Positions 49,300-56,347 of a stretch of 64,000 bases of DNA are shown one piece after another. Within the stretch, counting starts at the first letter, position 1; the number at the start of each line of letters is the position of its first letter. The notes under the pieces were generated by a model. It did no database searches. It saw nothing but the letters and a program-made list of their open reading frames with translations, and was not told where the DNA came from. Source of the stretch: Vicinamibacterales bacterium (GTDB lineage Bacteria > Acidobacteriota > Vicinamibacteria > Vicinamibacterales > 2-12-FULL-66-21); contig DASXLB010000039.1 of assembly GCA_036496585.1 (NCBI GenBank), forward strand, positions 92,560-156,559. The letters are read 5' to 3'. Both the position numbers and the translations under genes were made by a program.

Positions 49300-51107
49300 G
49301 CGGCGAGACCATCAAGACGCGGCCGCTCGATCTGCCCGCGTGGTATCCACCGTGGGCCACGCAGCTCGCCGATCTGTATTTTTCCGGCACCACCGCAGCG
49401 TTCGTGCTGCACGGCAACACCTACGACGTCTTCCGCATCGGGGCCGAGCCGGACCGACGGCCTTCGACAGGCTCAGGCCAGCCCGAGCGTGTCGAGGGTC
49501 GGTACGCGGTCCTCGCCGAGTTCCTCGCGGAGCAGGTGTTCGGCCGCTGGTCGCTGGTGCTGCACTACGACGTCGGGCGCGGCCTGCGCGCGCTCGCCGG
49601 ACGCGACGAGAAGCGCCTGAAGGACATGGTGTCGCTCGTCAACCGGAAGATCGGCGATCTCACCGCCATCCAGAAGGATCCGGCCGCGGCGCTGGCACTG
49701 CTCGATCGCTTCGTGCGCAACAACCTCATGGCGGCCGAGGCCGACCGTCTCAGCGTCGCGGTCATCATCGACCAGGCGTCGTACGTGTTTCCGGCCAGCG
49801 AGCCGGGCCGGCTCAGCAACCAGGCCTCGTCGCAGCTCGTCACGGTCCTGAACTGGGCGACCAGCCCGTACGTGAAACGCCTCAACATGGCGTTCGTGAT
49901 GATCGACGAGAAGCTGGCCGATCTGAACGACCGCCTCACCGGCAACCCGCACGTCGCGACCATCGAAGTGCCGCTGCCCGCCGAATCGGAACGCCGCGCC
50001 TTCATCGAAGACACGACCGCGCCCGACGGCGTCAAGGGCTACTCCGACTTCGATCCGGCGCAGCTCGGAGCGCTGACGGCGGGCATCTCGCTGACCGATC
50101 TCAACGTGCTCGTGCAGACGGCCCGCGAAGGGGTGACGCGCCTCGACACGAAGGCGTTCCGGGACTTGAAGAAGCGGCTGCTCGAGCGGCGCGGACAGGG
50201 GCTGCTCGAGTTCATCGAGCCCAGGTGGACGCTCGATACCGTGGTTGGCCACGAGGCCGCCAAGGCGCGCCTGCGCGAGGACGCGGCGCTGCTGAAGCGC
50301 GGCGCCCTCGCCAGCATGCCGATGGGCTACCTGATGTGCGGACCGGTCGGCACCGGCAAGTCGTTTCTCGCGCAGTGTGTCAGCGGCGAGATCGGCGTGC
50401 CTTGCGTCGTCCTCAAGAACTTCCGATCGAAGTACGTCGGCGAGACCGAGGGTAATCTCGAGCGGGTCCTGTCGGTGCTGCGCGCGATGGGGCCGGTCGT
50501 GGTCGTCGTCGACGAGGCGGACGCGGCGCTCGGCAACCGTGAATCGGAGGGGGACTCCGGCACCTCGAGCCGCGTGTTCGCGATGATCGCCTCGCAGATG
50601 GGCGACACGCGCTATCGCGGCAAGATCATCTGGATGCTGCTGACCGCCCGCCCGGACCTGCTTCCGATCGACATCAAGCGCCAGGGGCGGGCCGAGGTGC
50701 ACGTTCCCCTGTTTTATCCGATCGACGAGCAGGAGATCCGCCAGATGTTCGTGATCCTGGCGAAGAAGCTCGGATCGGCGGTGGCGGCCGACGACCTGCC
50801 GCCGATCACGCAGAAGGGACAGCTGTCGGGCGCCGACATCGAGGGCATCGTCGGCCGCGCCTGGCGCGCGTCGATTCTCGCCGGCGCCGACCACGTGACC
50901 AAGGAGGCGCTCGCGCAGGCGATTGCCGGGTTCCTGCCGTCGACGCAGGGGCTCGAGCGGGAGCTGCAGGAAGTGGCCGCCATCCTCGAGTGCACCGACC
51001 GCGTGTTCCTGACCGCGGCGGCGCAGCAGAAGACCGATGCGCCGGGCGGCCGCGCCGCGCTGCAGGAGCGCCTGACGGCGCTCAAACAACTGGTAAGGGA
51101 GCTGTAG
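49296..51107 (+). CDS. tandem AAA ATPase, degenerate first module
   Basis: 603 residues, start overlapping the upstream gene (ATGA). Residues about 75-285 resemble an AAA module without Walker A: LSVAVIIDQASYVF sits where Walker B would be and NMAFVMIDEKLADLNDRL where sensor 1 would be. Residues about 300-545 are an intact classical-clade AAA module: CGPVGTGKSFLAQC (349-356 core), FRSKYVGETEGNLERVLSV (pore loop), VVVVDEADAALG (Walker B), WMLLTARPDLLP and KRQGRAEVHVPLFYP (second region of homology). C-terminal helices follow. A palindromic repeat is inserted in-frame at residues 54-68. By analogy with Vps4 it could remodel the PspA-like polymer. Confidence 0.9.
   Translation: MSGETIKTRPLDLPAWYPPWATQLADLYFSGTTAAFVLHGNTYDVFRIGAEPDRRPSTGSGQPERVEGRYAVLAEFLAEQVFGRWSLVLHYDVGRGLRALAGRDEKRLKDMVSLVNRKIGDLTAIQKDPAAALALLDRFVRNNLMAAEADRLSVAVIIDQASYVFPASEPGRLSNQASSQLVTVLNWATSPYVKRLNMAFVMIDEKLADLNDRLTGNPHVATIEVPLPAESERRAFIEDTTAPDGVKGYSDFDPAQLGALTAGISLTDLNVLVQTAREGVTRLDTKAFRDLKKRLLERRGQGLLEFIEPRWTLDTVVGHEAAKARLREDAALLKRGALASMPMGYLMCGPVGTGKSFLAQCVSGEIGVPCVVLKNFRSKYVGETEGNLERVLSVLRAMGPVVVVVDEADAALGNRESEGDSGTSSRVFAMIASQMGDTRYRGKIIWMLLTARPDLLPIDIKRQGRAEVHVPLFYPIDEQEIRQMFVILAKKLGSAVAADDLPPITQKGQLSGADIEGIVGRAWRASILAGADHVTKEALAQAIAGFLPSTQGLERELQEVAAILECTDRVFLTAAAQQKTDAPGGRAALQERLTALKQLVREL
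49461..49497 (+). repeat. in-frame palindromic repeat inside the AAA gene
   Basis: CCTTCGACAGGCTC and GAGCGTGTCGAGG form a near-perfect hairpin around AGGCCAGCCC. It is translated as RRPSTGSGQPERVEG, a peptide recognisable from the TTCGAC...GTCGAA dispersed palindromes of many environmental bacteria. It lies in a polar loop before the first module, where insertion is tolerated. Confidence 0.75.
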
Positions 51108-51134
51108 GACAGCTCCGAAGATAGGAGCATCGTG

Positions 51135-51422
51135 ATGGCCAAGACGAGCTGGTTCGACGAGAAGGCAGGGACGGAGCAGATTCAGGAGCGCGTCGCGAAG
51201 CTCCAGTCGTTCACCGACGCGCTGGCCGACGGCGTCGTCACGGCGAAGGAGCTGGCGTCGCAGGAGCAGCGGCTCGTCGACGTGATGAAGAAGACGGAAC
51301 CGCTGTTGAACGACGACCAGCATGGACAGGTGACGACGCTGCTCGTCGAACTGACCGCCTACAACGTCATGCGCCTGCTGCACGAGCTGCACCAGGAACG
51401 CGCCAAGATGGTCCTCGGCTGA
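51135..51422 (+). CDS. small helical protein, last gene of the envelope operon
   Basis: 95 residues from ATG 51135 (GTG 51132 one codon earlier). GGAG lies 9-12 nt upstream. The sequence is helical throughout (IQERVAKLQSFTDALADGVVTAKELASQEQRLVDVMKKTEPLLND, VTTLLVELTAYNVMRLLHELHQER) with no signal peptide or TM. It shows no family resemblance I can name. Position directly behind the AAA gene suggests an adaptor or regulator of that ATPase. Confidence 0.75.
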   Translation: MAKTSWFDEKAGTEQIQERVAKLQSFTDALADGVVTAKELASQEQRLVDVMKKTEPLLNDDQHGQVTTLLVELTAYNVMRLLHELHQERAKMVLG

Positions 51423-51434
51423 GACGAGCCGTCC

Positions 51435-52010
51435 CTACGCTCTGCCGGCGAATTCCCGCGTCTCGGTGTGGACCTTCACCTTCTCCCCCTCCTTGATGAA
51501 GAGGGGGACGCGGATCTCGAGACCGGTCTCCAGCGTCGCGCTCTTGGTCACCCCGCCCGACGCCGTGTCGCCGCGGACGCCGGGCTCGCAGGACGTCACC
51601 GTCAGCTCCACGTGCGGCGGAAACTGCAGCCCGATCGGGTTGCCGTTGTACTTCTGCACCGAGACGACGACGTTGTCGGTGAGCAGCAGCCGGTCGTCGC
51701 CGAGCACGTCGGTCCGGAGCGTCATCGTATCGAACGTTTCCTGATCCATGAAGTGGTAGCCGTCGGAATCGGCGTACTGAAAGAGGGCCTCGACGACCTC
51801 CAGATCCGGTTCCCCGAACTTGTCGCCCGCCTTGAACGTCTTGTCGAAGACGGCGCGCGTGATCAGGTTGCGCATCTTCAGCCGGACGAGGGTCTGGCCG
51901 CCGCGCGCGGTCGGGCGCGACACGTCGACGTCGACCACGTGGTAGGGGGCCCCCTCGAACTCGACGAACATCTTCCGCTTCACGTCGATCGCTTCGATCA
52001 GCGCTGCCAT
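51435..52010 (-). CDS. efp: elongation factor P
   Basis: About 191 residues from ATG 52010 (MAALIEAIDVKRK). A TACAAT hexamer ends 8 nt upstream, so the ATG at 52016 is unlikely. KOW-like domain I (FVEFEGAPYHVVDVDV) has the tip loop SRPTARGGQTL, without the Lys34 of E. coli and with an Arg two to three residues later. Domain II (LTVTSCEPGVRGDTASG) and domain III (LEIRVPLFIKEGEKVKVHTETREF) are complete. EF-P relieves ribosome stalling at polyproline. No modification enzyme gene (epmA, earP) is near. Confidence 0.96.
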   Translation of the reverse strand: MAALIEAIDVKRKMFVEFEGAPYHVVDVDVSRPTARGGQTLVRLKMRNLITRAVFDKTFKAGDKFGEPDLEVVEALFQYADSDGYHFMDQETFDTMTLRTDVLGDDRLLLTDNVVVSVQKYNGNPIGLQFPPHVELTVTSCEPGVRGDTASGGVTKSATLETGLEIRVPLFIKEGEKVKVHTETREFAGRA

Positions 52011-52018
52011 AGCCATAT

Positions 52019-52024
52019 ATTGTA
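52019..52024 (-). promoter_or_regulatory. -10 element for a leaderless efp transcript
   Basis: TACAAT on the minus strand ends 8 nt before ATG 52010. The same 25-bp gap contains overlapping plus-strand hexamers (TATATT, 52016-52021) for the divergent ABC ATPase gene at 52034. Confidence 0.55.
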
Positions 52025-52033
52025 GCCTTCGCC

Positions 52034-52714
52034 ATGCCCGCCCTGCTCGAGACCCGCGATTTGCGCAAGCACTACCAGATGGGGGCGGCGACGGTGCGTG
52101 CGCTCGACGGCGTGTCGATCGCCGTGCAGCCGGGAGAGTTCGTCGGGCTGCTCGGCACGTCCGGGTCGGGCAAGTCGACGCTGCTCAATCTCGTCGCCGG
52201 TCTCGATCGGCCGACCTCCGGCTCGCTGCGAGTCTTCGATCGGGATCTGGCGCAGATGTCGAGCGACGAGCTCAGCGTCCATCGCCGCACCACCGTCGGC
52301 GTCATCTTCCAGTCGTTCAATCTCGTGTCGACCATGAACGCGGTCGAGAACGTGACGCTGGCGCTGATGTTTGCCGGCGTGGCGCGCGCCGAGCGCGACG
52401 CCAAGGCGTTGCGGCTGCTCGAGGCGATGGGGCTCGCCGGCCGTCAGCAGCACCGGCCGCAACAGCTGTCGGGCGGCGAGCAGCAGCGCGTGGCGATCGC
52501 CCGCGCGCTCTCGAACGACCCGCGCCTGCTCCTCGCCGACGAGCCGACCGGCAATCTCGACAGCCGGACGACGGGCGAAATCATGACGCTGCTGAAGACG
52601 CTCAACGAGCGCGACGGCAAGACGATCATCCTGGTGACGCACGACGCGTCGCTGGCGCGCGAGTATGCGCACCGCACGATCACCATGCTCGACGGTGCGG
52701 TGGTGGCCGCGTGA
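52034..52714 (+). CDS. ABC transporter ATPase (MacB/LolD type)
   Basis: 226 residues. [20 protein letters not shown] is the A-loop region, [18 protein letters not shown] Walker [20 protein letters not shown] the Q-loop, [19 protein letters not shown] the signature, [15 protein letters not shown] Walker B and LVTHDASLA the H-loop. The FNLV and TGNLD sequences are typical of MacB/LolD exporters. The matching permease lies 194 bp downstream (52908), separated by a REP-like repeat. Divergent from efp. Confidence 0.95.
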   Translation: MPALLETRDLRKHYQMGAATVRALDGVSIAVQPGEFVGLLGTSGSGKSTLLNLVAGLDRPTSGSLRVFDRDLAQMSSDELSVHRRTTVGVIFQSFNLVSTMNAVENVTLALMFAGVARAERDAKALRLLEAMGLAGRQQHRPQQLSGGEQQRVAIARALSNDPRLLLADEPTGNLDSRTTGEIMTLLKTLNERDGKTIILVTHDASLAREYAHRTITMLDGAVVAA

Positions 52715-52801
52715 CCGCCGCCGCTGCACACGCGGCAGTGGCGGCAGCGAGACCATTGGGCTCCCTGGCCGCGGCTTCAGGTTCAGCCTGGCGCGGACGA
52801 T

Positions 52802-52900
52802 GCGAGCGAGCGCAGCGCAGCGAGCCACCGGAGCGGCGCGAGCCGGCGGAGCGGCGAGCGAGCGACGGTGTAGGGGAGTCTGAGGGGCGACGCCCCTCAG
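52802..52900 (+). repeat. REP-like dispersed repeat, copy B
   Basis: Same element as 29591-29687 in inverted orientation. It ends in a perfect 9-bp hairpin (CTGAGGGGC, 52880-52888; GCCCCTCAG, 52892-52900). The 3' arm overlaps the AGGAG Shine-Dalgarno (52899-52903) of the downstream permease, so folding could mask translation. Confidence 0.65.
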
Positions 52901-52907
52901 GAGAACA

Positions 52908-54248
52908 ATGACCTTTCGCGACACGGCCAGTCTCGCGATGCGCAACCTCGGTCATGCAAAGCTGCGCACGACTCTGACCACGCTCGGCGTCTCGATCGGC
53001 ATTGCCTCGCTCGCCGGCATGGTCTCGCTCGGGGTCGGGCTTCAGGATCAATTCGTCGGGCGTCTGACGCGCTCGGGGTTGTTCGATTCGATCACCATCG
53101 TGAGCGCCTCGGACCTGCCCGGCGGCCTGGCTCGCCTTGGCGGCGTCGGGCGACAGACCTTCGGGAGGGGCCGCGGCGGCGGCCGTGGAGGCGGGCCCGG
53201 CGCCGGACCGCGCGTCGAGCTCAACGACGACACGCTCAGGGACCTCGCGACGCTGCCGCACGTACGCGACGTCTTTCCGAACGTCCGCGTCCCGCTTCAG
53301 GTGAAATACAACGGCGAGCAGGAATCGTTCGCCGCCGCCGGCATCCCGATGTCGGCGAAGGGAGAAGGGGCGTTCCGCTCCATCTCCTACGGGCAGTTCT
53401 TCCCGAACGACTCCGATCTGGCCTGCATGCTGAGTCTCGACCTCGCCAAGCGGATGAACGAGACCGATCCCGGATCGCTCGTAGGCCAGACGGTTACGCT
53501 CGTGCACACCTCGCCCGAGGCGGTCGCCGCGATCCTGGCCGGGGCCGCTCCCGCCGTGCCGCCGAAGCCGGAGGAAACGCCGTGCCGCATCGCCGGGATC
53601 GTCGAGCGCGAGACCGGGCCTGGCGGCATCGGCGTTCAGGTGACGCCGATCATGCTGCCGCTGGCGCGCGCCAAGGCGATGCAGGTGCGCGCCAACACCT
53701 ATCTGTCGATCACGGTCAAGGTGGCTGGGGCGCCCTACACCGAAGACGTGGAAGACGCGATCCGGAAGAAAGGCCTGAGCGCGTTCTCGATCAACGACGC
53801 GCTGCAGGGCGCCAAGCGTGCGTTCATCCTGCTCGACATCGTCCTGAGCCTGATCGGATCGATCGCGCTCGCGGTGTCGTCGCTGGGCATCGTCAACACG
53901 ATGGTGATGTCGATTCTCGAGCGGACGCGCGAGATCGGGATCATGAAGGCGATCGGCGGCAGCGACGGCGACATCCGCCGCATCTTTCTGATCGAGGCGT
54001 CGGCCATCGGCGCCTTGGGCGGCGTCGCCGGGGTGGCACTCGGCTGGCTGGTCGGCCGCGTCATCAACTTCGGCGCCAACCTCTATATCCAGCAGCAGGG
54101 GGGGCCGACGGGGAATCTCTTCTCGCTACCGCTCTGGCTGATCGGCGGCGCGATCGGGTTCTCGATCGCCGTCAGCCTCGCCGCCGGCAGCTATCCCGCC
54201 GCGCGCGCGGCGAGGCTGAATCCCATCGAGGCGCTCCGGCACGACTGA
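52908..54248 (+). CDS. ABC transporter permease (MacB_PCD-FtsX)
   Basis: 446 residues. AGGAG precedes the ATG by 4 nt. TM1 (LTTLGVSIGIASLAGMVSLG), a large periplasmic domain with a Gly/Arg-rich insertion (RGRGGGRGGGPGAGPR) and the FtsX C-terminal three TMs (DIVLSLIGSIALAVSSLGIVN, AIGALGGVAGVALGWLVG, FSIAVSLAAGSYPAARAARL). RTREIGIMKAIGGSDGD is the cytoplasmic coupling helix. With the upstream ATPase it forms a MacB-like exporter or mechanotransmission pair. No periplasmic adaptor (MacA) gene lies in the window. Confidence 0.92.
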   Translation: MTFRDTASLAMRNLGHAKLRTTLTTLGVSIGIASLAGMVSLGVGLQDQFVGRLTRSGLFDSITIVSASDLPGGLARLGGVGRQTFGRGRGGGRGGGPGAGPRVELNDDTLRDLATLPHVRDVFPNVRVPLQVKYNGEQESFAAAGIPMSAKGEGAFRSISYGQFFPNDSDLACMLSLDLAKRMNETDPGSLVGQTVTLVHTSPEAVAAILAGAAPAVPPKPEETPCRIAGIVERETGPGGIGVQVTPIMLPLARAKAMQVRANTYLSITVKVAGAPYTEDVEDAIRKKGLSAFSINDALQGAKRAFILLDIVLSLIGSIALAVSSLGIVNTMVMSILERTREIGIMKAIGGSDGDIRRIFLIEASAIGALGGVAGVALGWLVGRVINFGANLYIQQQGGPTGNLFSLPLWLIGGAIGFSIAVSLAAGSYPAARAARLNPIEALRHD

Positions 54249-54273
54249 CGGGTCCGCGTCACGCGTCCCCGCC

Positions 54274-55380
54274 TCAGGCTTTCACCGGGGCCGGCGACGT
54301 CAGGTTGATGCCGATTCGCTTCAGCAACCCGTCCAGCCCGATCTTGTCGACCGCCTTGGCGTAGGCCTCGGCCGGCTCGATGAGCTTCTTGTTCACGAGG
54401 TCCATCAACGCGTCGTTCAGGCTCACCATGCCGGCGGCCTTGTTCACCTGCATGATCGACGGGAGCTGGAACGTCTTGCCCTCGCGGATGAGATTGCTGA
54501 CCGCCTGGGTCACGATCAGCACTTCCAGCGCTGCGACGCGGCCGCCGCCGATCTTGCGGCAGAGATTCTGCGCGATGACGCCTTTCAGCGATTCCGACAG
54601 CATGATCCGGATCTGCGCCTGGCGATCGGCGGGGAACTGATCGATCACGCGATCGACCGTCGACGCCGCCGTCGTCGTGTGCAGCGTGCCGAACACGAGG
54701 TGGCCGGTTTCCGCCGTCTCGATGGCGATCGCCACGGTTTCGAGATCGCGCAGTTCGCCGACCAGGACGATGTCGGGGTCCTCGCGCAGCGCGGCGCGGA
54801 GGGCGTCCTTGAACGAGTCGGTGTGTGTCCGTACTTCGCGCTGGTTGATCAGGCACTTCTGGTTCGGATGCACGAACTCGATCGGATCCTCGATGGTGAT
54901 GATGTGATCCTGGCGGGTGCGGTTGATGTAGTCGATCATCGCGCACAGCGTCGTCGACTTGCCCGACCCGGTCGGGCCGGTGACCAGGACCAGCCCCTTG
55001 TTGAGCGCGCACAGGTTGAGGATGTGGGGCGACAGTCCGAGCTGCTCGGCGGTCAGGATCTTCGACGGGATGACGCGGAATACCGCGCCGGGGCCGCGGC
55101 GGTCGGCGAAGACGTTCGAGCGGAAGCGCGCCAGGTCGTCGATCTCGTAGGCGAAATCGGTGTCGTGCCGCTCGGCGAACTCCTTGCGGTTTCTCTCCGG
55201 CATGATCGGCGCGAGCAGCTGCACGACCTGCTCGCCGCTCAACGGCGCCACCTTCGGGTCGAGCGGCATCATGTGGCCGTCCTTGCGCACGAGCGGCGGC
55301 GAGCCCACGGACAGGTGCAGGTCGGACGCGCCGACCGCGACCATCGCGTGAAACAGCTGATCGATAGGGTTCAAGCTCAC
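54274..55380 (-). CDS. pilT: type IV pilus retraction ATPase PilT
   Basis: 368 residues from GTG 55380, overlapping the upstream stop (GTGA). GASDLHLSVGSPPLVRKDG is the N-terminal PAS-like start, VTGPTGSGKSTTLCAM Walker A, TIEDPIEFVH the Asp box, ALREDPDIVLVGELRDLETV Walker B, and GHLVFGTLHTTTAA the His box. The length is typical of PilT. It powers pilus retraction and twitching. No other pilus genes are in the window. The upstream coupled gene encodes a duplicated-domain protein. Confidence 0.95.
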   Translation of the reverse strand: MSLNPIDQLFHAMVAVGASDLHLSVGSPPLVRKDGHMMPLDPKVAPLSGEQVVQLLAPIMPERNRKEFAERHDTDFAYEIDDLARFRSNVFADRRGPGAVFRVIPSKILTAEQLGLSPHILNLCALNKGLVLVTGPTGSGKSTTLCAMIDYINRTRQDHIITIEDPIEFVHPNQKCLINQREVRTHTDSFKDALRAALREDPDIVLVGELRDLETVAIAIETAETGHLVFGTLHTTTAASTVDRVIDQFPADRQAQIRIMLSESLKGVIAQNLCRKIGGGRVAALEVLIVTQAVSNLIREGKTFQLPSIMQVNKAAGMVSLNDALMDLVNKKLIEPAEAYAKAVDKIGLDGLLKRIGINLTSPAPVKA

Positions 55381-55850
55381 GCGGGCGGCTCCTCCGTGAC
55401 CGCGACGATGTGCGCGGCATTGACGAGGAGCGTGCCCTCGTCGGTGTCGACGTAGCGGAACGTCTCCGGCTGGCGGGTCCAGTCGCTGACGCGATCGTGC
55501 CCCTGCGGGCGGTAGACGCGGACGACGCCCCGCACCTGGCGGCCTTCCGACAGCACGATCCAGACGTCGCGGCGCTTGGCCACGGCGTAACCGGGATCGC
55601 GCACGGCCTCACGATCCGACAACGCCACGGCGATCACGTGCGCGCGGTTGTACAGCACCGTCTGCGGGCCGGCAGCGGTCTGGATCTCGAACGGGAAGAA
55701 GCCCGATTCGTGGTTCAGCAGGTCGCTGACGCGCTCTCCGGCCACGAAGAACGACCCCCGCGCGGTGCCGCCGCCGGTCAGACTGACGACAGCCTCGACG
55801 CGCCGTTTCTCGAACCGGAACGCCGATTGAGGTTCCTGTTTCTGCTGCAT
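55377..55850 (-). CDS. duplicated-domain protein coupled to PilT
   Basis: 157 residues, cytoplasmic. It shows an internal repeat: RRVEAVVSLTGGGTARGSFFV ... VLYNRAHVIAVAL in the first half, and RRDVWIVLSEGRQVRGVVRV ... LLVNAAHIVAVTE in the second. Each half reads as a small Sm-like or PilZ-like beta barrel by strand pattern, though I cannot assign the fold. Overlap with pilT suggests a role in pilus regulation or localisation. Function otherwise unknown. Confidence 0.75.
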   Translation of the reverse strand: MQQKQEPQSAFRFEKRRVEAVVSLTGGGTARGSFFVAGERVSDLLNHESGFFPFEIQTAAGPQTVLYNRAHVIAVALSDREAVRDPGYAVAKRRDVWIVLSEGRQVRGVVRVYRPQGHDRVSDWTRQPETFRYVDTDEGTLLVNAAHIVAVTEEPPA

Positions 55851-55888
55851 CGTGGCCTGCTATCGTAACGCACAGGAGGGACACGACG

Positions 55889-56290
55889 ATGACCGTCGAT
55901 CGCTATACCAGGATCCTGCTGACGATAATCGCCGCCTGCCTCGTATGGCTGTGTGCGGTCGGCATGCCCGTGCCCGCACAGGCCGCGCAGCCGGTGGCGC
56001 TCGCGAACAGCACCGGCGCGGCCGTGCCGGTCGTGATCGTCGGCACCGGATCGATCACCCGCGCCGGGCAGCTGTCCGTGATCTTCCACGGCGACCACAG
56101 CGACCCGACGCTGCCCGTGTCGCTCCCCTACACGCCTGAGCATCCGCTGCCGACGCAGCTGCCCTACACCGAGCTGCAGCCGCTGCCCGCCGAGATCGCC
56201 GGCGTGCGGCACGGCGGGTCATGGGACCCGCTGCGCGTCGCGGTCGAGGACGGGGCGCTGCGCGCCAAGCCCGGAATCGGCCGCCAGTAG
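55889..56290 (+). CDS. small secreted protein of unknown function
   Basis: 133 residues, ATG preceded by AGGAGGG. Signal peptide (RILLTIIAACLVWLCAVGMPVPAQA). The mature region is rich in Pro, with a near-repeat LPYTPEHPLPTQ / LPYTELQPLPAE. Two beta strands (VPVVIVGTGS, QLSVIFHGDH). No recognised family. It lies divergently from the pilT pair, with a TATCGT -10-like sequence at 55861. Confidence 0.7.
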   Translation: MTVDRYTRILLTIIAACLVWLCAVGMPVPAQAAQPVALANSTGAAVPVVIVGTGSITRAGQLSVIFHGDHSDPTLPVSLPYTPEHPLPTQLPYTELQPLPAEIAGVRHGGSWDPLRVAVEDGALRAKPGIGRQ

Positions 56291-56347
56291 CGCGCCGGCG
56301 CCCGCAAACGGCTAGAATGCGCGGCAGTCGGCCAGAACGGAGGAACG

